DNA of 64,000 nt from Hydractinia symbiolongicarpus (lineage: Eukaryota; Cnidaria; Hydrozoa; Anthoathecata; Hydractiniidae), in NCBI RefSeq assembly GCF_029227915.1, contig NC_079875.1, forward strand, positions 29,698,001 to 29,762,000. Direction: 5' to 3'. Within the stretch, counting starts at the first letter, position 1; each line of letters begins with the position of its first letter. Of the stretch, positions 22,958 through 35,633 are shown in pieces. The notes below the pieces were generated by a model. The model ran no database searches. It worked only from the letters and a program-made list of their open reading frames with translations, and was not told the origin of the DNA. Made by a program: the position numbers and the translations under genes.

Positions 22958-24309
22958 TCACATGTTTTATTCAACCAATTGTCTTCAAAAGAGGTAAGTT
23001 TCTGTCATTTAAATAATCTGTTACGCTAAAGAATACTGCATGTTTTGTTGTTATTGTGTTGCAATAATATTTGTATTCGAACAGTACGTCTTATTTTATA
23101 GCTTTTTCAAGACCAGTTTTATGACTAATTGATTTTTACACATTCAAATTAGGTAAGAATGCAAAATGTTGCCTGTTGCTGTTGAAATGTGTAACAGTAA
23201 ACTTCCGAGTTTGTTAAGGAAATGCGACTTTACTTTTAGCAAAGTATAAGTATGGTATAGCTGGACCATACATTCTGTGATGGAGATATAAAAACGCCGT
23301 CCATATAACCAGATGTTCCCCTTGATATTTCAATGTTTTTTGTATCAATTACGCGTCCTTTTATTCTCTCTGTTATTTTTCAGAAATGTTATTTTAAAAT
23401 TCTTTTTAACTGTTTTTTTTTTAATAATAGAAATGAAAGCATTATGTTATCGTTTTCTATAATTTCTGGAATTGTGACATCGTCAATTCTAACTGTCTGC
23501 ATACATGCATCTTTATCTGATAACACGATACCTCCAGTAATTAGAAATGTTTAAAATCAACATTGAATACGTGGGAACGTCTTGGAAACGTTTCTAGGAC
23601 ATCACATACGGTGTGATTTAAAGACGTATATCTCCACTAAATGACATCGTCGCTCAATTATAACTAATACATTAATCTTAATAAGTTAGGACGTTTTTAT
23701 GTCAGCTGGGCAGTTTCACTAAGTAAAAAGTTAAAAGGCGTCTTGAAATATCGTTTACAGGGGAAGATTACAGGCTACGATCGTTATTATTTAAAAGGTA
23801 AGAGCATTAACACATATGCCTACGATTTAAGAACAGTAATAAGATAATTTTAAAAAATCGATGAAATGGATGCCACACGAAAGACTTTCAGGCGGAAGAA
23901 ATTTCTGAAAAAACGCTCCAAGGTTGGATATATTCTTCACAGGCTACATTCTAGGTTTCGATTTTCAAAGGCTACTTTAAAAAATCGCACGCCGTTTATT
24001 GCACTTCTGCGAGCATGCAAAGTTGTTAACAATGATTTTTATATTATAATATTTGTAGTTGTGGAGGTTTGTGGAGGGTAAACAAAAAATGCAAGCAGTT
24101 TCGTTAAATGTGACAAAAAGAGCGCTTGTAATGGAGTTGAGCCACAAGTTACTTTACACTTGTTAGAGCATAATGCTGCTAAGCAGAATTCAAGAAAATG
24201 TGCTTTAAGAGGGTCCTAGACATGGACTAAAAAAATGTCAAAAAGGCTATTTTTAAAGCCACAAATCAAAACCACATGTTTTGACTTTAACCTATATGAT
24301 TTATTTTTA
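22958..24309. other. Gene-free stretch
   Basis: No supported gene. A phrase (CATCGTCG...ATAACTAATACATTAATCTTAA) near 23645-23690 recurs at 24655 and 50010, so part of this stretch is also repeat-derived. Confidence 0.4.
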
Positions 24310-25735
24310 TGTGTCCGAAGTATTTTTTTACATTTTACTATTTTTAGATTTGCAAAAGTTTTTTGAGTATTTTTTCACATTGTTTATTTACACTTTATTA
24401 TTGTTAACATAATTCTTGCCATTCTCAGCGAACAATTCGAAACCTATAAATCCCAAATCTCAAGATTTTTTATAAATATTTTACAATTTTTAGATTTGCG
24501 AAAGTTTTTCCAGGCGAACAAAGTCGCAAAATAAAGTTCTCGCAATTATAAAAGAATAGCCAGTTTGACAGTTTGAATCCAGGCCCGGGATGTAATGTGT
24601 ATTTGATGAATCTTTATCTCAGCGAATGTTATGGTGACAAGGCGTGTTTTGATGACATCGTCGTTTGTTGTAATCATAACTAATACATTAATCTTAACTA
24701 GCTTAACTAGATCCTAATCTTAACTAGATCCCGTTGAAGAATCCACTGATTTCTCATTTAATTCATGTAACAGATATACGTCCATTAAAAAAACAAACAA
24801 TACAGCAGTGCGAACATTACAATCTGCATTATTATATAAATGACCAAAAAATTGAAGGTATCCACCAACTGCAGTATAATGTGACATTTAAAATCTAAAT
24901 CTACTAATATTACTTGCTCTGATCCTCTGACAATGCCAAAATCATTCGGAAAGAAGTTTACCAAAGCATTTCAAACTACATCTCACCCATAATATATATC
25001 ACTCAAAATGTCACATACAAAAAAAGTTGATAAAGGTCAAAAACAAATCTTTGTTAGCGTATATGTTAATTAAATATGTTAATTATATGTTAACTGGATT
25101 GGATAAATTATAATGCAACAAAATATGTTTTTTATATATTGCATTCAGTCCTTTGTCACTAAACTTTAATACGTTAAGACGTTTCGGTTTCAGCTCCGAA
25201 ATAAAAAGTTTGGTTTTGTTCTTATTGTAAAAATACTTAAAATCGTGTGCAATTATACACTGCGTTTTTTGGAAATTTAGTAGCAAATTAGGCATGAAGA
25301 TATTCTAGCGTCTTGTTTAGACAAATATTGTGAAAAAAGTAAGAGCAAAAATTATGCCAGCAAGGGGTTTGACTAATTTTTTTCTTATGTTACGCTACAA
25401 AAATTTAATTTTTGAAAGTGAACTTTTTGCATGCGCAGCTCGAATATAAGGTCACCCAGGAACAGGTAAATGTCAATCGACAAATTAAACATCACGACGT
25501 CAAAAACATTATTTCATGTTGATTGTTTATGCATTACGATCCTATACATTTTCTTATTCAGCCTTTCAAGCTTTACGCGATTGACAAATAATTTGTATAC
25601 ATTGGCGAACTTTTTCTGACGTGAGAAAAACTTCTAAACTCCTGTATCTTCTTAACCGTTCGTTGAAAGCACATGTTTCTATACATTACTTTGTTCAGCG
25701 TTCTACACAATAAATGCAGAGTCATTTGAGCACTT
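24310..25735. repeat. Dispersed repeat, copy A
   Basis: Shares long, diverged blocks with 49845-50655: GAAGTATTTTTTTACATTTTAC, GATTTGCGAAAGTTTTT, GACATCGTCGTTTGTTG, AGACAAATATTGTGAAA and TATGCCAGCA(A/G)GGGGTTTGA. It ends in GTTCAGCGTTCTACACAATAAATGCA. A degraded Helitron-like 3' end (CTAGATCCCG...ATCCACTG) lies near 24714. A shadow frame of 70 residues at 25083-25295 is non-coding. Confidence 0.8.
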
Positions 25736-26547
25736 ATTTTGACTCCTTTAATGTGCTCTTAATGACTCCCTAAAGAAGGTCCCCATAGGCACCGTTTTAA
25801 ACGTCTACATTCGTTTTGAAAGAGGCATTTATATAAATTCTAACAAGCGGTTCTCGTGGAATAATTAACACCTACTGAAGATCTTTAAATATATATATCT
25901 CATTCATTTTTTGGGTTCAATCAGAATAAATTTCAGAAAATTGATCTGGAAATCTCATAATTTCTAAACCAGAAAATAATTCCTGATAAAGAAATTTTTC
26001 CCTTTTCTTGTAACTTGACCCGAACTTTCTGATACATCGGGTTCTAAACAAAATATGTTACTGGCTCTTGCAATATTGCGTCCGGAACACACTGCGGTAC
26101 TGCCAATGCAGAAACCCCAGGAAATGTTTTATCAAGGCGAAAATGAAACCGTTTGATCGACTACCATGGAACACGTGAGAACTTTGTTTTTTATACGATT
26201 CATTGTACGATTCAACCGAAAGGGGCATCTAAAATTTTTCGCTTGCGAACCTAGGGGACTCAGTGCCACGCTCCGCAACACTTTCTATATTGATTATTTC
26301 TAGGTTTTTGATATAAAACTTTCAGTTCTCCACCATAGAGTTTAATGAAGAAAAACTTCCGCTTTACTTTTATATCTTCAGGGATTTGAGTAAAGTATCA
26401 AGCAGCGCGAAATATTCTAAGTCAGTAGTCGCTGGGTTGATATTTGTGGATCAACATTAAGGCTATTCAAAAAATAAGCTATATGAAAATGTGCCATTAC
26501 ATTTTACATTTACTCTAAAACATTTAAATTTTTTTAAATATATTTAG

Positions 26548-27156
26548 ATGTCACGTCGAACAAAAAGCGCAGTGTCCTTTTTTGATCATTTCCTGAAAGA
26601 TTTCCTCAGACCATACGGTCCAGCAACCATTACCAATACTGCAACGGATGGGGATTGCGAAAAGAAATTAAAACTATTCACCTGCGAGTGGCTTAATAGA
26701 CCATCTGTCGCCTATTAGGAATTTGCAGCTACACTTGCCCCGAATAGGGATGTTGTTATATCAAAGCTGCCATCTTTCATAAAGAGTCCGATTTCCAATT
26801 TTGCGTTCGATAGAGTGACGGCCGTAAATAATGCAATTGGACCCCTTAACAATAAATTGGATAGTGAGAAAGCAAATAGTATGCAGTACAAAAAGGCTGC
26901 AATTGCCATAACAGGTGTTCAAGAAGATGAAGAAAAAGAAGAACGATTTGAGCAATACATTAACGACGTGATGTGCATAGGTGCTAGCCTGTATCTAGCA
27001 GCCTTACATTTAAAAGTTGCCAAGTACGTCCATTTCCATCTGGACAATATTTCAAAGGCTGGAGGATCAGATAAGCCAGAATGGAAATATTTTAAATGTA
27101 CTCCATCGTTAAATAATTACATAAGAATTGCTACCGGAACATATGATTTTACATAA
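26548..27156 (+). pseudogene. Companion ORF of Rep transposon, copy 1 (nonsense)
   Basis: The same protein as at 58931-59536, starting MSRRTKSAVSFFDHFL at an ATG right after TATTTAG, a possible splice acceptor. It is broken by TAG at 26716-26718, where copy 2 has Trp. It has one extra Glu in the EDEEKEE run, and Arg in place of another Trp nearby. The following small exon (27219-27287) has lost its donor: copy 2 reads ATG|GTACGT, here the G is A. A third exon from 27347 (QLSDSESAEEVVPTT, stop near 27415) survives only in this copy. Function unknown. Confidence 0.7.
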
Positions 27157-28028
27157 TTTATTAGTGTGAAATTTAAATGTTGCATGTAATTGTACTGCTG
27201 CATATGTTCATAATGTAGGAACTATCTGGAAGTGCATCAGATAATAATAAAGGATCAATTTGTGGACAAAATTTTCCAAAAAAAATAGTACGTCTATCTA
27301 TCATATTATTTTTGATATAAGTTCAAGTATTCTTACAACATTTTAGCAATTATCGGACAGTGAATCAGCAGAAGAAGTCGTACCAACCACTTTGAACTGC
27401 TTAATGCATTCATAACTTTATAACATCTTAAACTTCAAATAGACTACCGAATATAGGTATGTATAATATATATAAAATATAAAAAAAGGATTTATTTGGA
27501 CGAAAGAAATGTGTTCACATTAAAGTTACCAAAAAGAAGAAAAAGGACAAATAATTTAAAAATATATTGTAAATAAATAAACAAAGACATGTTATGTAAA
27601 CGAAACAATGAGTTTTTTCTATTAACGTGTACTTAGTATTACATGAAATGTTGCACTTGCAAAAATATTTTAAGAAAATGTCCTTTTACATTCATTTTTT
27701 TTTAACTAAAGAACTACTCATGTTTTTTTAGTGTATCAACATATGAATATATAAAGTAATATAACTATATATTCTTGATTATACATAATTACGTTACCAG
27801 GCAAGTTGAGACAAATTCACCAGTATTTCATTTTTTATCAGTACTACCTTTGCTACTTTTTCTGCTTTTCGTATCATTTCTTTTAGAAAATATGCAAGAC
27901 TGTAGCTATTTCTGAAAAAATCGGAAAACATATGTTCTTGTGCCACATAAGAATGTAACTACTTTATTAAAATTTTAAATTTATTTGCAATGTCGTGAAA
28001 TTGTAGTTGTATATTTTCTTATGTTTAG

Positions 28029-28975
28029 TATGAACAGAAAGATCAGGAAAATATAGAAAAAAAGAAGAATTTCAACGTATATTTAATATCAATGCCACTT
28101 CCAAATCTTTAACCAACTGGATAAAATTCAAATCAGAAACATACTGTAGCAAGTGTTCATTGTTGATTAAAATGCACACTAAAAACGTCTACCACGGAAT
28201 TACTTGGAATGACATATGAACAGCAGAATATATTACGCATTTTTGATATTGACATTGGAAAATATGAAAGAAAGCAGCATGGATACAGAGTAAAAACATG
28301 CGGCTTTTCATTAATAAAGACAGACTTAACCGTTGAAGAAAAAATTTCTTCCTTGCAAGATGAAACGGAAAAAAACAATTGCAAGAAGCTTTTACATTTC
28401 TAATGAACAATAATGACTCTTACTACCGCTGAATTAATTTATGTACAAATAATGTAAAATAAATATTATCACGACTTGATGTTAAATGGAAAAAAGATAC
28501 CGTTTTGGGAAGTATTTTCTTTAAGGGGAATAGAAAGTGCAGTATGGCAAATCATGTACTACACAAAGTCACTGTTTGAAAGCTTAATTGATGGTGGTTC
28601 ATCACACTTGTCAGCAAACAAATTATTTATGATAAAATGTAAAAATGCAATATTGTATTTTTTAATTCATTTTGAGTTACTACAGTATCAATTTGATACG
28701 TACATGTACAAGACCATATCAGGTTAGTAATTCGTGTGTTATTTTACATAAAACGAAACTACATTCTCTAAATTGACCATACTAATTAATGATTTTCTTG
28801 GTGCAATAGCCAGTGGCAGAAATATGGGTACAACGCCAAAAGAACCTCTCAGTACTAAATGGTTCTCACCGCAATACTGGCAATGGCAACATGCATTTCT
28901 TATTGATGCTGTCAGTCAATTTGGGTATCCTAATATGTTCATTACAATATCTCTATCAGATCATGGAGTTTATAG
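28029..28975 (+). pseudogene. Helitron-like Rep N-terminal exons, copy 1
   Basis: After an acceptor (ATGTTTAG|TATGAACAG) come fragments INATSKSLTNWIKF, TKNVYHGITW, then out of frame MTYEQQNILRIFDIDIGKYE and KQHGYRVKTCGFS. A second exon follows, GKKIPFWEVFSLRGIESAVW to FDTYMYKTISG with donor-like GTTAGT at about 28724. A third has GTTPKEPLSTKWFSPQYWQ, HAFLIDAVSQFGYPNMFITI. The wording and order are those of the N-terminal Rep region of Helitron-like elements. A deletion near 28050 removes a stretch still present in copy 2 (MVEDRKFWCN). The third exon runs into a LINE fragment near 28965, so the SEW...PW continuation is lost. Confidence 0.7.
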
Positions 28976-31350
28976 TTAGTGGTAGAGCATATATTTGAAT
29001 ATGGTCATTAAATAGTAACTTATTGTCAATAGTAATTCCTAACGAAACCACACTATTAGTCTTTTTGTTGGAAATTTGATTTATCTGTAATGTTATCGGC
29101 TGCCTTACTTTTCGGCTTAAGATCATAAATTAAAATTTTTCAGGATTTGCTTTAAGTGAGTAAATTTTAAACCACTCCAGTAAATGTTTTGTATCGTGAA
29201 GCAGGCGGTTAGTTACAACGGATCGCAAGAATAAAGGAGTTGCCATCAGCGAAGTTTCATATATCAGTTTTTTCAACGAAAAAAAAAGGTCGTTAATGTA
29301 GATATTGGAAACCAATCGCTCAAAGAAGCACCGATTTTTGCTCTCTGTTTGCGAGAGGATAAATAATCCAGTATAAGTTGAAGGCTACTTTTGCTTAGAC
29401 CTAAGCTTCAAGTTTAGCTATGATTAAGTCATGGGGTAAGCAGTCGTAAGCTTTAGACAAATTTATTAGTATTGTCCCCACAAAGCTTCTATTATCTAAT
29501 TCACGTTTCCAAGCTTGTAATAATTTAAAGAGAGCGTGTTGTGTCGAATGCGTTTTCCTAAACCACAAAAAGGTTCTTTAGTAGGGGTTCAATATAATTT
29601 GATAGTTGTTTGCACAAAAGTTTTTCGTAGACCTTCGACAGAAGAGGTAAAATACTAATTGGCCGATAATTCGATTTTACTGTCTTGTCACCCTTTTTGA
29701 ATATGGGAATTATATTTTCCTCTTTCAGGCAATTTGGAAAGCGACTATTTTTTATATCCTCGTTTATACAATCACGAAGTTTTTTAAAGCATTGACCAGA
29801 CTCTTTCAGAATTTTTACACGAATTTCACCATTTGTAGCTTTTTTTTGTAGATGTATTTTTAATAACTTCTATGAATTCGTTTAGTGTTACTGGATTAAA
29901 TGCAAATTTATGATTTATGGAAAAATTACTTTTTATAGCTACTATACTGGGATGGTTTGCATATTTTCTGGTGATGGTACCTACCTCATCTGAAGGTTCG
30001 TTTTCTGGAACTATGGGCCATTTGTAACGGCCCAATGAGTTCACAATATTTTCAAGAAAGGAATTAAAAATAACGGCAATGTCTTTATTTTCCATTATAA
30101 TTTTATCGTTTTCAATTAATATAATATTAGCATCACCCTTTGCACGCTTATTAGAAAAATATGGTTTAATTGTTTGCTAGAAAGGTTTTGTGTTTTTACG
30201 AATATCAAGTTTACTAAAGTAGTCTAATTTAGCGAGTTTGTTAAGTTTTACCACATGGTTACGTTGTTTGTTAAAGCTTCTAATGTGCGACGTGTTTTTT
30301 GTTTTATGGACACGATTTTTAAATTGAGATCGTTTCATTATGGCCTGACGTAACGCCTTGTTCTTGTGTGGTTTTTAATTACCACGTATTATTTTAGCTT
30401 TTTAAGGAGCATGTTTTTCAAGCACAGTGACATAGTTTGTTTGGAATGTTTCATATTGTTTATCTCTATTTTTCATTGCATTTTTTAAGCCTTGCTGAAA
30501 AAACTCCTTAATTTCTTGTAACACATGTAGGTTATAATTTTAACCCTTTCTAAAATAATGTTTTCAACATTGAGTAAATCATTTTTGGTGATGATCACTG
30601 ATACCAGTTTCATAAGATAGATTCACAAGTAGTATTTTCAAACGAATACTTTCGATCTGTGAGGATTAAATTAATTTTTGAGCCTGGGCCTTTAAAACAT
30701 GTGTCGCCTTTAATCAAGTTGACTAAATTATGTGAAGACATAAAGTTTTTCATATTTACTTGGTTTGGTATTAGATTAAAATCTCCCATCAATATAAAGT
30801 TATCGTAAATGCGAGAGAGATGATCAAGTAAATTTAATAATGCCTCAAGGAAGTATCCATTGTTTTAAGAAGGAGGTTTGTAAATTGATATAACTAGCCT
30901 TTTTCTTTCCTTAATTTAATTTCAAAATTTCGCGTAGACAAGTAAACCACCACTTTTGTTACCAACATTAAAGCGATAATGTGTGTGAAAACCAGGGATT
31001 TTAAGCTGAGAGCTTGGGAAAGACATGTGAATTTTCGTCTCAGCAATTGATGAAATATCTACGTTTTCACCACGCTGAGTTAGTGGAGTTTAGACTAGGT
31101 ACATCTAATTTAGATTCAGTGATTTCTACATATTCATAATGAATCTAAACAATTAATATTATTTGCAAACACAGAGTATCCATGCATGTTTAAATGGAGC
31201 TTTTTTCTGTTTAAACACGATTCATACCTTTACTTTTACAATCGTCACCAGCGTCGTATGAAACATTTCCCCTCGTTGTTCTCACCATAAATAGGTTCTT
31301 TACAAGATTTTTTCACTGTCAACGTTTTGCTAATACTGTGGTCTAAGGTG
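28966..31350 (-). mobile_element. LINE remnant (CR1/L2-like), 3'-truncated
   Basis: A minus-strand LINE in many broken frames. From right to left: endonuclease wording (MGDFNLIPNQ near 30790, ILTDRKYSFE), an inter-domain stretch (FNSFLENIVNSLGRYK near 30060), RT wording in the plus-strand complement at 29390-29760 (including the region that would hold AFDT and the fingers), then PLFLRSVVTNRLLHDTKHLL and LEWFKIYSLKANPEKF, NSVVSLGITIDNKLLFNDHI and SNICSTTNYKLH near 28970. It stops inside the RT C-terminal region without a 3' UTR or tail. LINEs normally keep the 3' end, so the loss implies a later rearrangement. Confidence 0.7.
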
Positions 31351-31979
31351 TCATTACTCCGATTCAACCTCTTCGTCAATTTTCCTACTTCAACTAAACG
31401 TGATGAAGACTTGCGTACAACATCTAAGTTTAAATTTGATTAAAATTTAGCTTTGAGTTTACAACCTGCTTTTGCTTTCTTTTGCTGTAACACAGCTTCC
31501 TGTACTTGATCATTTATATCTTGATCCAATTTCTGACCAATAAAGCACTGTAGTTCTGAATTATATTCATCGTCAATATTTTCTACGTCTTGAATGAGGC
31601 CTTGATGGATGTATTGCTACAATTCTCCAAAAGCTGTTCTGCTATATTGATGGCATAGTTAAGCCACAATTTCTACTGCATCTGATTTCTTTTGAAGATG
31701 CTGTCAAGGTGGGTTAAAAACTTACCTGAATCCAAGAAGCAGCATTCGTTTTCTTTTTACATGCTGTAAAACAATTTGGTTTCCCCACCCTTTTTATAAC
31801 TATAAGTCCTTAAGGATAGACGTTTCCGCAGGTACTTTTTTATCAACAAAAAAAATTTAATGCTTTACTTTTTTTCAGTTTTAAATGAAAAAAATAGTCA
31901 AATGTGTCGGACTTAGAACAAATAGCAACCTTGATTGTAGCGCTGTGCATAATATACATATTATGTACATTCTGGAACA
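31350..31979. other. AT-rich stretch, possibly eroded transposon
   Basis: No open frame or repeat recognised. Its position between the LINE remnant and the HUH exon suggests leftover intron or element sequence. Confidence 0.3.
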
Positions 31980-32216
31980 AGTAATAAGTGGGTATACGAC
32001 CGGCAGCAATAGTCAAAAGTGGAAGAATTTGCTCTCTTCGATGTTATTTTGCTAGAAAAAGGAATACCAACGATAACCCCTTATTTCTACCGTTTTGAAT
32101 GCCAGAAAAGAGAAACGATCCACTTACATCTTCTCCTGTGGATTCAAAAAATCAAAGACCTAGCGTTGAATCGAATTAAGTGGACCATGTATTCAAACAA
32201 TTCATCCATAGTCTAG
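31980..32216 (+). pseudogene. HUH (Rep) motif exon of Helitron-like transposase
   Basis: An open stretch containing ITPYFYRFECQKRETIHLHL then LLW, ending at a stop (32214-32216). In HUH endonucleases the two His of HxH bind the metal that activates the nicking Tyr, and Helitron-like Reps have it in a F.KRG..H.H setting. Here the motif is H-L-H. Upstream residues (VEEFALFDVILLEKGIP) fit the linker before the motif. It lies 3 kb right of the N-terminal Rep exons of copy 1, on the same strand, separated by the LINE remnant. It is therefore plausibly the same broken gene. The Tyr motif and helicase were not found. Confidence 0.6.
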
Positions 32217-32396
32217 AGCGTATGTTTTAAAAATTTTTAACCTCATATAATAGGATAATTGAATGGACAACAAATGCTATTAAAATGTTGCAAAATTAGT
32301 AAGCGCCGTTAGTGCAGGCATTATCTCTCTTATCACATTATGCTAATAGAACAGTACACAACGTACTGCGTTGTTGCAACTACCAGTACGTTGTTG

Positions 32397-34386
32397 AGAC
32401 TAACTCTTCCCTTTCTCAGCTATATAGTTAATAAAGTTGTTGTGAGACTAACTCTTCCCTTTCTCAGCTATATAGTTAATAAAGTTGTTGTGAGACTAAC
32501 TCTTCCCTTTCTCAGCTATATAGTTAATAAAGTTGTTGTGAGACTAACTCTTCCCTTTCTCAGCTATATAGTTAATAAAGTTGTTGTGAGACTAACTCTT
32601 CCCTTTCTCAGCTATATAGTTAATAAAGTTGTTGTGAGACTAACTCTTCCCTTTCTCAGCTATATAGTTAATAAAGTTGTTGTGAGACTAACTCTTCCCT
32701 TTCTCAGCTATATAGTTAATAAAGTTGTTGTGAGACTAACTCTTCCCTTTCTCAGCTATATAGTTAATAAAGTTGTTGTGAGACTAACTCTTCCCTTTCT
32801 CAGCTATATAGTTAATAAAGTTGTTGTGAGACTAACTCTTCCCTTTCTCAGCTATATAGTTAATAAAGTTGTTGTGAGACTAACTCTTCCCTTTCTCAGC
32901 TATATAGTTAATAAAGTTGTTGTGAGACTAACTCTTCCCTTTCTCAGCTATATAGTTAATAAAGTTGTTGTGAGACTAACTCTTCCCTTTCTCAGCTATA
33001 TAGTTAATAAAGTTGTTGTGAGACTAACTCTTCCCTTTCTCAGCTATATAGTTAATAAATTTGTTGTGAGACTAACTCTTCCCTTTCTCAGCTATACAGT
33101 TAATAAAGTTGTTGTGAGACTAACTCTTCCCTTTCTCAGCTATATAGTTAATAAAGTTGTTGTGAGACTAACTCTTCCCTTTCTCAGCTATATAGTTAAT
33201 AAAGTTGTTGTGAGACTAACTCTTCCCTTTCTCAGCTATACAGTTAATAAAGTTGTTGTGAGACTAACTCTTCCCTTTCTCAGCTATATAGTTAATAAAG
33301 TTGTTGTGAGACTAACTCTTCCCTTTCTCAGCTATATAGTTAATAAAGTTGTTGTGAGACTAACTCTTCCCTTTCTCAGCTATACAGTTAATAAAGTTGT
33401 TGTGAGACTAACTCTTCCCTTTCTCAGCTATATAGTTAATAAAGTTGTTGCGAGACTAACTCTTCCCTTTCTCAGCTATATAGTTAATAAAGTTGTTGTG
33501 AGACTAACTCTTCCCTTTCTCAGCTATACAGTTAATAAAGTTGTTGTGAGACTAACTCTTCCCTTTCTCAGCTATATAGTTAATAAAGTTGTTGTGAGAC
33601 TAACTCTTCCCTTTCTCAGCTATATAGTTAATAAAGTTGTTGTGAGACTAACTCTTCCCTTTCTCAGCTATATAGTTAATAAAGTTGTTGTGAGACTAAC
33701 TCTTCCCTTTCTCAGCTATATAGTTAATAAAGTTGTTGTGAGACTAACTCTTCCCTTTCTCAGCTATATAGTTAATAAAGTTGTTGTGAGACTAACTCTT
33801 CCCTTTCTCAGCTATATAGTTAATAAAGTTGTTGTGAGACTAACTCTTCCCTTTCTCAGCTATATAGTTAATAAAGTTGTTGTGAGACTAACTCTTCCCT
33901 TTCTCAGCTATATAGTTAATAAAGTTGTTGTGAGACTAACTCTTCCCTTTCTCAGCTATATAGTTAATAAATTTGTTGTGAGACTAACTCTTCCCTTTCT
34001 CAGCTATACAGTTAATAAAGTTGTTGTGAGACTAACTCTTCCCTTTCTCAGCTATATAGTTAATAAAGTTGTTGTGAGACTAACTCTTCCCTTTCTCAGC
34101 TATATAGTTAATAAATTTGTTGTGAGACTAACTCTTCCCTTTCTCAGCTATATAGTTAATAAAGTTGTTGTGAGACTAACTCTTCCCTTTCTCAGCTATA
34201 TAGTTAATAAAGTTGTTGTGAGACTAACTCTTCCCTTTCTCAGCTATATAGTTAATAAAGTTGTTGTGAGACTAACTCTTCCCTTTCTCAGCTATATAGT
34301 TAATAAAGTTGTTGTGAGACTAACTCTTCCCTTTCTCAGCTATATAGTTAATAAAGTTGTTGTGAGACTAACTCTTGCTATATAGT
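32397..34386. repeat. 48-bp minisatellite, ~41 units
   Basis: Near-perfect tandem units of 48 bp beginning AGACTAACTCTTCCCTTTCT and ending TAATAAAGTTGTTGTG. Because 48 is a multiple of three, a 681-codon frame stays open (unit peptide RLTLPFLSYIVNKVVV), but this is a by-product. Only a few point variants occur: TATACAG for TATATAG, AAATTT for AAAGTT, one GCGAGAC. The array ends raggedly in TTGCTATATAGTTTGCTATA. No promoter, splice site or non-repeat coding flank was found. Confidence 0.97.
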
Positions 34387-35633
34387 TTGCTATATAGTTA
34401 ATTAATTTCTTCCTAGCCTAAAAGTGTAACAGCTGTTAGACCAGCAGGGCAGGAATGCATATAATTTTACAGTTGCACATTATACCGGGAAGTTTACAGT
34501 AAATATCTCCAGACGCCTCTGTATTAGCAATGCAGCAGTCTGTCTTGGACGCTATATCCCATGGGCCAGTGACAGATTTTATCCGTATCAATATACGAAC
34601 ACCATCGCGAAGTCGAGAAAAAATCCTACCAAGCATGTTTCATGAGCTAAAACAAAACGACCATTTCGCAGTTTATGACCTAACCCAAGTTACTAAATGT
34701 TCCGTGGCATTCGTTGGTGGACAAAGCATGAAAGGATGTAGATAAATCATTATTATCAAAAAATTACTACAAGTAAATCCATGCTTTATCATGCTTTGAC
34801 GAAGGGTACATCATGCTTAAAAATTGATAGCTATTGTTCATCAACAGGGGGTTTTAAATGAATTTAAAACTTGGTAAGTTTGATTATCTTGAATTAAATT
34901 TTGTACTTTTCTTTTCAATAATGTTTTTATATTTTCTTGTTTATTTTTCACGTGTTTGTAGCTTGTTATGACATTTGTTAAGGCCATGACCTACTAATAT
35001 CACTGAAATATGCTGTCAGAAAATAATATATAAGGTTTGGTTAACAAGATATACACATTCTTTAATAATTAATTTTACTTTGTTACTTCTTCATGCGGAC
35101 AATAATATATCATATATCGGCTAAACGTGCTAATTAGGTCATTTTCCTTGTCGCTCCAAGCTAAGAATAGAATTTACTAGTGGAATAATGCATTGTTTTA
35201 GGAGTATAATTAACATGTGCATAAAATATTTCAGCATTAAAATTACTGAACGATTAAAAAGTTTATCTGCGAAAATCACTAGTTGGTTTGTTTTTCTGAA
35301 AAAAATAGAGAGCGCCATCATACCGTTTTCTGGTATTCAAATTTTCAGAACAATGCTTCAGTACTGAATCAATGGTGATATTAAAATAACACACAGTATT
35401 GCCAAGAACGTGTTTCCGATGCGGTGATCTGTTCTTAAAAGTACCTGTTTTCACATTACTTAACGAGTCTTGGTATATTATTACTGCAAGCTAAAATATT
35501 CTTGCAATTTTGTTTACCCGTTGCATACATTGCGTAAATCTAAAAACTCTGACAACAATACTGCAACTGCGTAGAAACATGCCACAGAGGAATAATAAGT
35601 GATATTGACAAAGGAAGCTTTCGCTGGAAGACT
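34387..35633. other. Gene-free stretch
   Basis: A 71-codon plus-strand frame (34530-34745; FIRINIRTPSRSREKILPS) is the best-looking peptide but has no recognised family. The opposite strand is also open over 66 codons. Nothing else is supported. Confidence 0.35.

Larger units (their letters stand above)
25725..28975 (+). mobile_element. Rep-bearing transposon, copy 1
   Basis: Nearly identical by eye to 58328-61322, apart from indels. One block (about 26060-26410) is present only here, and another (after CCCCATAGGCACCGT) only in copy 2. Inside are a companion ORF of about 200 codons, at least two small exons, and a broken multi-exon Rep. At its right end the Rep exon is joined to a LINE fragment. 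Terminal sequences diagnostic of a superfamily were not found, so the ends are set by where the two copies stop matching. Confidence 0.75.

Noticed and set aside
32340-34385. 681-codon open frame, the longest in the window
   Set aside because: It is the 48-bp minisatellite read in frame; the unit length is divisible by three, there is no unique coding flank, and the other strand and frames are equally repetitive.
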